From Rhodamnia argentea (taxonomy: Eukaryota; Streptophyta; Magnoliopsida; Myrtales; Myrtaceae): a stretch of 64,000 nt of DNA. The notes under the pieces are model-generated. The model did no database searches, was not told where the DNA came from, and saw only the letters and a program-made list of their open reading frames with translations. Numbering within the stretch: the first letter of the stretch is position 1; each line of letters starts with the position of its first letter. Positions 21,781 to 33,546 of the stretch are shown here, piece by piece. A program made the position numbers and the translations under genes. The DNA lies in NCBI RefSeq assembly GCF_020921035.1, contig NC_063153.1:10726001-10790000 (forward strand). The letters are read 5' to 3'.

Positions 21781-21904
21781 AACTAAACGGCAATTTCTAA
21801 TTAAAACTATGCAAGTTGATAACCATAACTCAGGGTAGATCGGTCATTTTATTGAGGACCCCCTCGTGCATTGTCCCAATCAATTATAATAAGCATTCAG
21901 ACGT

Positions 21905-21964
21905 CAACCGAAATAACAGCATTTTGCCCATCTTCGCTTTCAAAAGTTCGTTTTTTCCGCCAAA
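21905..21964 (+). promoter_or_regulatory. Conserved promoter block, kinase copy B
   Basis: CAACCGAAATAACAGCATTT followed by TCTTCGCTTTCAAAAGTTC and CCGCCAAA, about 270-215 bp upstream of the copy B start. The E2F-like word reads TTTGGCGG on the reverse strand, a weaker variant of the TTTGGCGCG in copies C, E, G and I. Confidence 0.5.
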
Positions 21965-22178
21965 ACAAACAAGACTCATCTTGCACTGCCCCACTCATTC
22001 TCTTCAAGAACCCAAATCATTCTTTCAGAGAAAAAGAAACAAGAACTTGAAAGGAATAACTCTGCTTGATCGTGCCTTTCTCTTCCAAAGAAGATCTCCT
22101 CCGTATCAACTCAGGCCGACACCAGTGGAGACGACTGCAGTTCGAAACAGTCAAGAGTAGGATTAAAGCTGGGTCGAT

Positions 22179-25100
22179 ATGGATCAGTCTAGAAGTCAGA
22201 GTCCTAAAGGCAACTCTCCTCAAATCCCAGAAGAGGTACTTGCATTGTTCTTTGAAATGGGGGGTTTGGTAGAGGACGTATGAAAATGCAAGTCAGATCA
22301 CATGTTCAATAGTTCCCAAATTTTGGGCTATTCTTGCTTTTAGGTCTGAGGAATTCAAATCCCAAGGGAACCATCAGTGTCGTTCTTGATTTTGTGTTCA
22401 TTCAGCAAAATTAAACAGAGCAAAAGGGTCAAACACGACAAAAATTTAGGTGGGTCGTCTTCGGCTATTTCATCGGCTGGACAGAAAAAGGGGAAATTTT
22501 CGTCTATTTCAGATTTGTGTTTAAAATACCACGCCAAGTTTTATGAATTGAGTTTCTGTTATCTACTACGTTTGCCCCATTTGAGAAGTCAAATGCATGA
22601 CAATCTCAGATTATATGTTACCGACACTGGTAAAATTTGAGAAACGATGCAATCGGTTCAATAATTCACCATGCAAGTTCCAAATATGTACTGAAAATAT
22701 GAATGTCTCAGGTTCAGATCGGCGATTCTCCAGTGTACAGGATAGAGAGAAAAATGGGAGAGGGATTTTTACAGCAAGTTTATGTTGGGCGAGCCATCAG
22801 TCCAACTTCAAATCATCAAGCTGGTGTGGAAGCAACAGAGGTATGGCCTCGAGCTCTAATCCATTCATTTGCAGATAATTCAATGCATTGGCTTCGTTAC
22901 CCAAACTGATTTAAGGCGTCACTGTCTAGGTAGCCATAAAATTCGAGCATAAAGACTACAAAGGAGATGAAGGTGGCATCCTTAATGAGTGGAAAGTTTA
23001 TGAGTGAGTCTTCTAGTATTGTTGCTATATTGTGCTCTTGCAAGTGAAATTGGGTTAGGGTGTTGATTTTCGCATCTGCGTTCTGCATATTGTGCAGAGA
23101 TCTGGGTAAAAGCCATGGCATACCACTGCCACAAATACATTACAAGGGGCAACGAGGTGACTATTATGTCACGGTATGTGCATTCCCTTCGACTTGTATT
23201 TTGTATCTTAGAATGCGAAGTTTTTGATGATCTTCTTCGTATATGCAGGTCATGGATTTGCTTGGACCGAGTTTACTAGACTCTTTGGTCATCAACTGGC
23301 GAAAGTATATTTTCCGGTGAAGTTAACAGCTTTTACACTGTCTGCTCTTCAAGTTCTCTTAAAGAATCTCTGATTCTCTTTCAGCTTCTGATGTTAGCTC
23401 CTTCCTTACTACTTCAGCCTTCCATTGGAAGCAATTGCATGTATTGCCGTTGAAGCAATCTCCATACTTCAGAAGCTGCACTCTAGAGGGTAATAGCTGA
23501 CTAGCTTCCAATTGCATGTTTGTTAGCATTTTCTTTATCAACTGGTCAATCTCCATATTTCGCTGGTCTGACATTTTGTGACGTTTCTCATGTATCCTTC
23601 TTATCCGGGCAGGTACATCCATGGTGACATAAAACCAGATAACTTTTTGCTTGGCTCTCCAGGAACTCCTGAAGAGAAGAAATTGTTTCTGACTGGCCTT
23701 GGATCTGGTATGCGCCAATTCTTAAATTTGCAGCTACAAGATGGCGAAGGAGAAATGCATATGTCTCATCGTTTATTCACAACTTGCAGCTACGAGATGG
23801 CGAGATCGCTCCACTAGTTCCCACATTAAGTACAACCAAACTCCAGATGAATTCAGGTTCAGTCAAAATGATGTGAGCATCTTCATATGCACATACCACA
23901 TTCCCTCTCAAGTAATTACTGTTCCATGCACTACAAAAAAATTTCTTGCAGAGGAACAATTCCATTTGCAAGTGTGCACACTCAACTTGGTAGAACAAGT
24001 AGCAGAAGGAACGACCTAGAGTCTCTGGTTTACGTGCTCGTTTATCTTATCCGGGGTCATTTGCCTTGGCAAAGACATGAGGTTTCATTTCCTATTCCAA
24101 GAGAAGACTTCTTGAACCACACACCTGTATCCCGTCTTTTGATCGCCACAGTTTTTTCAGGGAGAGGATAAAGCTTCCCTTGTTTGCAAGGAAAAGATGG
24201 CCACTCCTCCATACACCCTGTGTGGCACTTGTCCTGAGCCTTACCTGCAGTTCGCCACATTTGTGCTTAATCTGAAATTCAATGAACTACCACATTATGC
24301 TAGATACATTTCCCTCTTCCATGAGATCATTGGTAACAATCCATATGTTTGGCCCGTGCACACCGGTGTCTCTCAGGAGGTAGCATTCTGTTCCTGCAGA
24401 AAGCAATAGATGTCAATGAAATTTCTAATTGAGCCATGTCATTCTCTTTCATGTGATACGACGTATCAGGTACAACGCAAGCGAGTGAGGTTAAATGATG
24501 ACGAAGACCCATCAAAATTACGAATGGGGTTGAAACTAACACAATGGATAAGCGTTTATGATATGTATCCTCCAACCATGAGGCAAAGGTAAGGACTTGC
24601 ATTTCAGATTTACTTAACTTTTCTGTGGTACCTGAGTTTATTGATAATCTTCCTCTTTCTTGCAGATACTTCTCTAATTTGGATTATGCCGACCTCCTCT
24701 TACACATTGAGAAGGGACATGAGGAGGGAATGTACATCACCAGTGTGGCTTACAGTTCTCGCTCTAAGTCATGGGCCGTAGTAATGGATAATAGCATCGG
24801 CTACACTGCTCAGATTTATACTTTTTCATGCGGCTCTCTTCCCAAGGTTCTGTTTGGAGCGGCTTTACTTTGGAATTTCATAGATAGATCCCAATAGTTG
24901 TATTAGACCCGTTAGAGTCGAAGATACATCAACCTCTTACAGTGGACTCTTCATTAGGACTATCTTGACTGCTTATTTCCTTTTTTGAAGGAATGGATTG
25001 GGAAAAAATGGTCGCAGGACTTCTACATCACTGCAGTGGCTGGAGCAGATGACAGCAGATTTTTAGTTATAATGTCCAAGGGTCGGTCTGTGAATGCTTA

Positions 25101-25794
25101 ATTGCTATATTGATGACTCCTTAGTGACGTTGTACTTTACCATTTACCAGTTTTTCTTGGTATGCACATAGGGCTCCAGAGTGTTCGGCAGGCTTACATT
25201 GTTGCTAGTCCGTTTCCTTTCGATTGGATCAAGAAGAAGTGGGCAGAAGGTCTTCGTGTCACTTCCATGGCCACTTACTGGAGGAATTGGGCAGTAGTTG
25301 TGTCCAAAGGAACCGGATTTACTGACCAGGTTCTTCTTTCTTATTCTCCTTTGCAGAGATCAGCCGATTACTCCTCATTTCAAGATTTTCCTTTGAAGTG
25401 TCTGGAACCTTAAGATATTGCTCTGATTTGGTTTCTTGCGCTGAACTTTTAAGGCCGTAGAGCTGGACTTACAGTATCCGGCCGAAGGCATTCGTGAAAG
25501 GTGGAAGCAGGGCTATTACATCACTTCGGTCGCGGCCACTTCAGATGAGGTTGCTTTTATCTTTAGCAAGATAGGAGGAGGACCAGCAACTGCAAGTGTA
25601 AAGCAAGAGACGCTTCTGACTTTCGATTTTCCTGGTGATAGTAAGATCGAGGTGATTATTTTGGTCCTTCCACAAAGCATCTATTTGGTTGTTTTAGCTC
25701 TGCTTCACCAAGTACTTGTTATCATCTTATGCAGGAGGAGAGGGCAAGGGATTCCTATATTTCTTCTCTTTGCTATGGTCGAACCATTGCTTAA
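22179..25794 (+). CDS. MUT9-like/HD16-like kinase, copy B (likely pseudokinase)
   Basis: Sixteen exons: 22179-22235, 22712-22840, 22930-23003, 23098-23173, 23249-23304, 23418-23489, 23613-23707, 23790-23856, 23952-24081, 24161-24379, 24470-24588, 24666-24846, 24991-25081, 25172-25329, 25454-25651, 25735-25794; 593 residues, uninterrupted. Lys66 of VAIK and HGDIKPDN (Asp160, Asn165) are kept, but the metal-binding DLG motif reads GLG (Gly183), and the glycine loop is GEGFLQ, losing its third glycine. Both changes hit ATP/Mg handling, so catalysis is doubtful although the frame and all splice sites are intact: a pseudokinase rather than a pseudogene. The C-terminal domain (exons 10-16) is complete and ends CYGRTIA. 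Exon 1 is short (19 codons). Confidence 0.85.
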
Positions 25795-27640
25795 GCTACC
25801 AAATGTATGTACCGATAAAGGATGTCTCAGCGAGGGACACGACCGCTCTGCATGCGTGTTTTTCCATCTATTGCCCATTTCATAGGACGCAAGTTCAACA
25901 AGTCGTTGATCAATCCTGTACAGAGTCGAATAATAGCCACTTCCTCTAATACGATATGGAATTAATTGTAGCCTCTTTGTCATACTTTTGTGCAGGAAGT
26001 TTTTAGTATTGATCCTGAAACTTTTCAAGCTTAACAAACAAACAAAAAAGAAAAAAGAATTAGGTCTACATTTGGTAAATTAGGCCAAAAGGTAACCAAC
26101 TTTTCTGCATGAGACGCAACAGTTCATGACAAATTTTGCAGAACGCGTTGTGCCTTGATTGTATGGATTGTTGGTCTTGGATGATTGAAGTTTCAGAAAC
26201 AAGATCAGCCAAACAACCTTGAGATAGTTTGTAACTTCAGCGATAACACGTCGACTTTGTATCAGCGAAACCTCAGGTTGACCTTCTATATGCATAAATG
26301 CAACTGGACAAAAGTTCATGAATTTCCCAGAAAGTTCTGCACTATTTTTCTACTACTACTTAGCAAGTTAGAAAGTAAAAAAATTGTCAACCGGCTTAGG
26401 AACATCGGGGTGGGAAGGAGCTGGCATCAAAGTAAGTATATATACAGAGGACTGACCCATTCTCTGAATACAAAGCCTAGGATTTGAGCGCTCGATTTTG
26501 CATCTGGTCATTTGGTACATTGTGTCGTTCAAGCCTAAATAACAAAAATCTGTTGAAAATAGAGACAGATGACCCCAAGATGGTCACTTTGCGACAAAGA
26601 ACAGTTTCAGAGCAAATGGAAACCAATTTCATTTCTGGGGGGGCTGTACCATACTGCCATGTTATGTAGTCCTCAAAGGTTTGGCTGCAGAGACTGCGAA
26701 TAACGATCATAGTTATTACAGCTAGAACGTGGTGGATGAACATGTTTACCTACGTCTACTGTGGCCACGGTGCATGCTACGGACTTTCATACGATCATTG
26801 CACTGCGTCCATGAAGTTCACCGTTGACCAGATACAGTATAGATGTCCACTTGCTGCGACAGCTCGAGTCAGATGCAAAAACTAGTCATTTGTCGAACGA
26901 TCAAGTGACTGGAGAGACGTTGCTCGACGAGACCATCACTCTTGTTACTGTACTGTTCCAATTGTGCTATCTTCCTTGCAATGAAGTTTGAAACTTTGAA
27001 AATGGATCTTTTCTTTTTTTTGGGTCGAAATGAAAATGGATGTTTAACTCTAGGTTATATTAAGCATTTCATATCGCATAGATTCAAAATAAGATTAGGA
27101 AAGATAGCAATTGTCATTGTAATTTTTTCATATTATACCACTTTGTGCTCTCTGTATTGGAAATTGCCATTCTACATCTTATCAGAAAGATTTACAAGTG
27201 AAAAGACTCTTATTGACCTTTTATCATATTTTTGCCTCAAAATCCCGCCGCCACAAACTCCGATCGTCATGGATGGACGACCTTAAAGAGAGAGGGAGAG
27301 AGCGAGAGAGTGCAAAGAAGAGAACGGTGCAAGCACCACACAAGACTGACAAACCATCGGCGGCAGGCAGTGGCAATGTGGGTGGTGGCTGAATTAAAGT
27401 TAGGATTTTTTTCGAGGATTTCGGTGGGCAAGGAACTCTGGATGGTGATGAGAGCATTTTGGAGGGAAAAATGGTGATTTTTAAAGAAAACCATAATGAT
27501 AACCGATTTCCGGTGCAATGCAAATTAGTAGCCACAACTCGGGGCGAAAACCAGTCAATAGTGGGAGGGGGTAAAAAGTGATATTAGCGTAAGAAATGTG
27601 GATGACTTAGCAATTTTCCCAACAAATTATCATAGGCAAT
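25795..27640. other. Intergenic: 3' module of B and upstream part of unit C
   Basis: Holds the conserved downstream module (about 26100-26760), with a GTATATATACAGAGG TATA-like word near 26438 and a minus-strand short frame starting MFIHHVLAVITMIVIRSLCS (26477-26743). Then come AT-rich spacer and the CCTCAAAATCCCGCC stretch with GA-rich runs near 27240-27310 that precedes most copies. No independent gene is proven. Confidence 0.5.
26477..26743 (-). other. Recurrent short frame in the 3' module (after copy B)
   Basis: An 88-codon minus-strand frame with a hydrophobic start (MFIHHVLAVITMIVIRSLCS, then QTFED). Related frames occur after copy C (32339-32587, MFIHHFVVILVMMIVIHGLC) and D (34792-34998, MFIHQVAVVITMIVVCGLCS). 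The frames diverge and differ in length towards their ends, so this may be chance conservation of duplicated DNA rather than a gene. Confidence 0.2.
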
Positions 27641-27647
27641 CAGAGGC

Positions 27648-27707
27648 CAACCGAAATAACGGCATTTTGCCTATCTTCTCTTTCAAAAGTTCTTTCTTCG
27701 CGCCAAA
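27648..27707 (+). promoter_or_regulatory. Conserved promoter block with E2F-like site, copy C
   Basis: CAACCGAAATAACGGCATTT starts 255 bp upstream of the ATG. CGCGCCAAA at 27699-27707 (TTTGGCGCG on the minus strand) fits the E2F consensus TTTSSCGC. The same pair at the same spacing is found before copies E, G and I. No TATA box was seen between the block and the ATG. Confidence 0.55.
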
Positions 27708-27902
27708 ACTAACTCCCTCAGCCTTGCACTGCCCACTCATTCTCTTCAAGAACCCAAATCGTCTTTTGAAAAAGGGAGAACTCTGCTTGATCGTCCCTTT
27801 CTCTTCAAAAGAAGATCTCCTCGACATCAAAGCTCGGTCGAGATCGGTGGAGACAACACAGTTCAGAACCATCAAGCTTGGGTTGAAGCCGGGAAGGAAG
27901 AT

Positions 27903-30900
27903 ATGGATCAGTCCAGCACTGGAAGTTGTCAAGTCAATGAGGGGCATCAAGATGAAAATCAAAGCAACCCCCCTCCGATCCCAGAACAGGTACTTGCATT
28001 GTTCTTGGAAATGGGTGGTTTGACAGAGAAACAACAAGTCAAATCCCATCACGAATAGTTCACAAAATTTTGGGCCGTCCTTGAGTTTTCGGTTTGGGAA
28101 AAATTCATTACCATGGAACGGTCAGTTCTTTCTTGTTTTGGTGTTGATTCAGCAAAGTTAAACAGAGCAGAAGGAATACATGACCAAGATTTTGGTGGGT
28201 CACCTTCTGCTGTTTCATACGCCGAAGAGAAAAGGGGAATATTTCATCTAATTCAGATTGATAACTAGAATCCCATGCAAATTCCATAAATTTTCTGTTA
28301 TCAACTACTTTTGATCCATTCAAGAGCTCCATGCATCACAGTGTCAGATTATAAATTACCGACAGTTGTAACGAAAACAGTTCAATGATTCATCACTCAA
28401 GTTCGTTGATTGTCTCAGGTTCAAATCGATGATTCTCCAGTTTACAGAATAGAAAGAAAACTGGGAAAGGGAGCTTACGGGCAAGTTTATGTCGGACGAG
28501 CCATCAGTCCTTCAACTTCAAGTGATCAAACTGCTGCGGAAGCAGCACAGGTATGGCCTCGAGCTCTAATTTTATCATTTTGAAAGAATTCTTTAACATT
28601 GGCGCCGTGACTCTACGTGATCTAATCCGGCACTATCTAGGTGGCTATAAAATTCGAGCACAAAGACAGCGAAGGATGTGAAGGTGGCATCCCTAATGAG
28701 TGGAAAGTTTATGAGTGAGTCCTTTAGGTCTATTGCATGTTAGATTTGGCTATATCTTGCTCTTGCATGTGGCATTGGACTAGGGTGTTGAATTTCATAT
28801 CTGCATTCTGCATATTGTGCAGTGATCTGGGTGAAAATCACGGCATACCACTGCCACGAGTACATTACAAGGGGCAACAAGGTGACTATTATGTCATGGT
28901 ACGTGCATTCCCTTCAACTTGGATTTTGTACTATTAGAATACAAATTTTTGATGATCCTCTTCGTATATGCAGGTCATGAATTTGCTTGGCCGTAGTTTA
29001 GAAGCCCCTTCGGTCAACTTTTCCTGGCAAATTTTCGATGACCTTCGCATAGGCAGGTCATTAATTGTCTCTCAGCTTGGACCTAGTTTGGACCTAGTTT
29101 AAACATTCTTGAATTCTATTTCAGCTTCTGATGTTAGCTCTTTCCTTGCTACTACAGCCTGCCATCAGAAGCAATTGCATGTATTGCCGTTGAAGCAATA
29201 TCTATACTTGAGAAGCTGCACGCTAGAGGGTACTAGAGCACTAGCTTCCAGTCGCATGTTTATTAGAATTTTTTTTACCGGCTGGTCAAATCAGTTTTTT
29301 GGTAGGCCAGACTATCGGAAATCTATGCCAGGTCTGTCTTTTCCCTGGCGTTTCTCATGTATGCTTCTTTTCTGGGCAGGTACATCCATGGTGACATAAA
29401 ACCAGGAAACTTTTTGCTTGGTCCTCCAGGAACTCCTGAAGAGAAAAAATTGTTTCTGACTGACCTTGGATTAGGTATCTGCGAATTGCATGAATACTTT
29501 TATGCTAGAAATTAGTGATGGCGAAGGAGAAATGCACTTCTCATCGTTTGTTCATGACCTTGCAGCTACAAGATGGCAAGATCCCTCGACTGGTTCGCAT
29601 GTTAAGTACAACCAAGCACCAGATGGTTACAGGTTTGGTCGAATGATGTTAACATCTTCATATGCAAATTCCACATGCCCTACCTGTTTAATTACAGTTC
29701 CAATGGACTGAAAAAAAAAATTACTGCAGAGGAACAGCTCGATTTGCAAGTGTGCACACTCAACTTGGTAGAACAAGTAGCAGAAGAAATGACCTAGAGT
29801 CTATGGTTTATGTGCTCGTTTATCTTTTGCGCGGCCATTTGCCTTGGGAAGGACATCGGGTATTGGTCTTTTCATCCTATAACTATGACCTAGAGGATTT
29901 CTTGAAGCATACACCTGTACTGATCTTTTGATCAACAAAGCTCTTTCAGGGAGAGGATAAAGCTTTCCTTGTTTGCAAGCGAAAGATGGCCACTACGCTA
30001 GACACTCTGTGTTACACTTGTCCTGAGCCTTACCTGCAGCTCACCACGTCTGTGCTTAATCTGAAATTCGATGAAGAACCGAACTATGCTAGATACATTT
30101 CTCTCTTCCAGGGGATCATTGGTCAAAATCCATACGTTTGGCCCGTGGCCACTGATGTCTCTCCAGAGGTAGTATCCTATTCTAGTGACAAGCAATAGAA
30201 GTTAATGAAGTTTCTCAGTTGAACTCGTCCTCTAATTGAGCCATGCCTTTCTCTTTCATGTGATACGCACATATCAGGAACCGCGTAATGATGATGACGA
30301 GCCGTCAAAGGAAATACGAATTGGGTCGAAAGTAGCACAATGGATAAGCATTTACGATATGTATCCACCCATGAAGCAAAGGTGAGGACTTGCATTGCAG
30401 ATTTATTTAGTTTTTCTGTGGTACCTGAGTTTATTGATAATCATCCTCTTTCTTACAGATACGTCTCTAATTTGGATTATATCGACCTCATCTTACACAT
30501 TGAGAAGGGACATGCGGAGGGAATGTACATCACCGGTGTGGCTTACAGTTCTTGCTCTAAGTCATGGGCCATAATGATGGATGATCAAGCTGGCTACAAT
30601 GATCAGATTTATGCTTTTTCAAGCGGCTCTCTTCATGAGGTTCTGTTTGAGCAGCTTTTTTTTTTTTTTTTTTTGAGTCAGGTTTGAGCAGCTTTACTTT
30701 GGACATTCGCCTATACATAACTGCATTTTACAATTCTGATCATAACTGGAAGAAGTTTTTTATTAGACCATTAGAAACATAAGTACATCAACCTCTCACA
30801 GTGGGATTCTAAATTAGGACTGTCTTGACTGCTTGTTTCCTTATTTGAAGGCATGGATTAGGAAAAACTGGTCGGAGAACTTCTACATCACTGCAGTGGC

Positions 30901-31592
30901 TGGAGCAGATGACGACAGATTTCTGGTTATAATGTCCAAGGGTTGGTCCATGAATTCTTGTTTTACCGGCTTTCTTGATATACAGAAAGGGACCCAGAAT
31001 ATTCGGCAGTCTTGTTGTGTTCTTGAGACATTTCCTTTCGAGTGGATCAAGAAGAAGTGGGCTGAAGGTTTTTACGTCACCGCCATTGCCACTTCCGGGG
31101 ACCAGTGGGCAGTAGTCTGCTCCAAAGGAACCAGATTTACTGACCAGGTTCTTCTTTCTTCTTCTCCTTTTTCACTACTACCCAATTACGCCTTACTTCA
31201 AGAATTCCCTTTGTAGTGTCCGGACGATTGCCCTGATTCGGTTTCTTGCACTAAACTTTTAAGGCCGTAGAGCTAGACTTTCAGTATCCGGCTGAGGGCA
31301 TTCATGAAAGGTCGAAGCAGGGCTATTACATCACTTCGGTCGCAGCCAATCCGGAAGAGATTGCCTTTATCTTCAGTATTCCTGGAGCAGTACCAGCAAC
31401 TGTAAATGCAGAGCAAGAGATGCTTCGGACTTTCGATTTTCCTGATGACAGTAAGATCCAGGTGACTAGCTTGGCCCTTTTACCCAGCATCTATTTGGCT
31501 GTATTACCTCTGCTTCACCAAGCCCTTGTTCTCGTTTTCTGCAGGAGAAGTGGGCAAGGAATTACTACATTTCTTCTCTTTGCTGCGGTTGA
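27903..31592 (+). CDS. MUT9-like/HD16-like kinase, copy C
   Basis: Proposed exons: 27903-27989, 28419-28550, 28641-28714, 28823-28898, 28974-29056, 29158-29229, 29380-29474, 29566-29632, 29730-29859, 29950-30168, 30278-30381, 30459-30639, 30851-31147, 31264-31461, 31545-31592; about 620 residues. The catalytic set is complete: GKGAYG loop, Lys77, HGDIKPGN (Asp180, Asn185), DLG Asp203. Three oddities stand out. Exon 5 is longer than in sister copies and its usual donor is gone; the donor CAG|GTCATT after 29056 restores phase. The intron between former exons 13 and 14 has shrunk to 48 bp without a stop, so 30851-31147 reads as one exon. The last exon ends four residues early (CGA to TGA). It is probably a functional gene, with exon 5 the weakest point. 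Confidence 0.75.
30646..30695 (+). repeat. Poly(T) insertion with 13-bp direct repeats in intron 12 of copy C
   Basis: TTTGAGCAGCTTT at 30646-30658 is repeated exactly at 30683-30695, flanking a T run of about 20 and GAGTCAGG. Sister copies have the word once. A poly(A) tail on the minus strand with a target duplication suggests an almost empty retroposition event. Confidence 0.55.
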
Positions 31593-33290
31593 ACCATTGC
31601 TTAAGCTACCAAGTACAATTGCAATCAAGGATGTTTTTTGCCACCAACCCAGTACAGAATGGGACTGATTGTAACCTCTTTGCCATAGTTTTGTGCAGGA
31701 AAATTTTCATATTGATTCTGAAACTTTCAAGCTTAACAACAACAACGATAACGATAGCAGGACAAAAGAGTTAGGCCTACATTTGGTAAATTTTTCCTGA
31801 ATGGTAACCGACTTTTCTGCACGAGGCGTGACATTTCTTGACAAAATTTTCAGTACACGTTAGGACTTGATATTGTCGATTGTTGGCCATGTAAAATTTG
31901 ATTTTCAGAAACCAGACCAGCCAAAGAACCGTGATAGAATTGTAACTTCAGTGGAAACATCAACTTTGTACCAGAGGTTACCTAGGGTTGATCTCGTACT
32001 TGCATAAATGCAACTAGACGAAATTTCATGAATTTTCCCGAATGCAGTCAAGCTCCCTTCTGCCTTTGCACTAGAGCGCCAATCTCCATCGGGACCGAGA
32101 ATACCCATGAGATGATCACCATTCCTAGCTGAATCGAATAGAACAAGCTGTTAGTGTTGGTGATCATGTCAAGTGATACATCAAACTATCAGGGGAGGAG
32201 AAATTCAGGAACATTAGCGTTGGATAAACCTGTCATCAAATAAGTATACATAGAAAGGAACGACCCCTTCTCTGAATACCAAGCAAATTGCAGACAAAGA
32301 CGGGATCTGAAGTGCTCGATTTTGTGTCTGCTTGTTTGCTACATTAGTTGTTTAAGCTTAATCAGCAAAAATCTGTTGAAAATAGAGAGAGATAACCCAA
32401 GAAGGTTGCCTTCCGACAAGATGCAGTCCAGACACAATGTTGGTTCTGCAACGGAGAACAATTTTGTTTTTGGGGACGTACCATACCGCCATGTATTCCT
32501 CAAGATCTGGCTGCAGAGACCGTGAATTACAATCATCATAACTAGTATAACAACAAAGTGATGGATGAACATGTTACTGTTGTCCACTATGGACTGTGCA
32601 TGCTATGGCTTCAACTTCAGGACTGCAGAGTCAGATACAGTAGCTTCTCGTCTCTCGAATGATCAAGTGGTTGGAGAGACATTCCTTGACATGACCATCT
32701 CTCTTGCTACTTGACCATTGCAATTAATTATCCTGTCTTTTGCAATGAAGGTTAAACCTTTGCTTGCTTGACGATGGATATAAGATGAAAAAGAATAATG
32801 TATCATTGAACATACTAGTGAAGATACAAGATTTGAAATTTGGGGGTTCGCCTCAAGCAATCCATTAAACTATCAACAGGCGGAAAAATTTAGGAACGGC
32901 AGGTTTGGAAGGAACTGGCATCAAAGATGTGTATATACCGAAGAACGACCCCTCTCTGAATACCAAGCAATTGCAGACCCAGTAAGGATCTGAGTGCTCA
33001 AATTTGTATCTGCTTGTTCGCTACGAATTACGATCGTATCATAATGCTTTACAAGTAAAAAGACTCTGACTGCCTTTCTGTCAAATTTTTGTCCCAAAAT
33101 CCATAATTTGTTTCCTCGAAATCCGGCCACCACAAGCTCTGACCACTCTCCACCCACCACCATCCCATCACGACGGCCATGGCACCTAGGGGTCGAGAGA
33201 GTGAGAGGGACGGAGTGAACGGCCGATGAGGAATTTGAATTGTGATAGGGGCATTTTGGGGAGGTAAATGGTGATTTCTATAGAAACACT
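31593..33290. other. Intergenic: 3' module of C and upstream part of unit D
   Basis: Contains the conserved downstream module (about 31790-32600, including TATA-like GTATACATAG near 32245 and the related minus-strand frame 32339-32587), AT-rich spacer, and a second partial module near 32870-33010 that suggests an internal duplication. The upstream stretch with TTTCCTCGAAATCCGGCCAC near 33110 follows. No gene proven. Confidence 0.5.
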
Positions 33291-33298
33291 ATAACGGT

Positions 33299-33361
33299 CA
33301 ACCGAAATAACGGCACTTTTTGCATATCTTCGCCGTCCAAAGTTCTTTCTTCGCGCCCAAA
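33299..33361 (+). promoter_or_regulatory. Conserved promoter block, kinase fossil D
   Basis: CAACCGAAATAACGGCACTT with CGCGCCCAAA about 50 bp on. It matches the blocks of the living copies with one extra C in the E2F-like word. Confidence 0.45.
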
Positions 33362-33546
33362 AAACTAACAAACTCACCTCGCGCTTCCTACGTATTATCT
33401 TCAAGAACCCACATCATCTTTTCCAAGAAAAGAAGAAACCAAATTGAAAGAAGATCTCCTCGATAATCAGAGCCTGGTTGAGACCGGTGCGGGCGACGCG
33501 ATTCGGAACGAGCAAGATTTGATTAATAAAGCTTGGGAGGGCAGAT

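Noticed and set aside
22355-22640. Open frames on both strands inside intron 1 of copy B
   Set aside because: Located between exon 1 and exon 2 of an otherwise regular gene; the equivalent intron positions in sister copies are not conserved as protein.
23359-23718. 119-codon minus-strand frame
   Set aside because: It is antisense to exons 6-7 and the introns of copy B; no similarity to any family.
26430-26450. TATATATA word as a certain promoter of a new gene
   Set aside because: The word recurs in each 3' module, but no consistent open frame or splice pattern follows it, so I list it only as a possibility.
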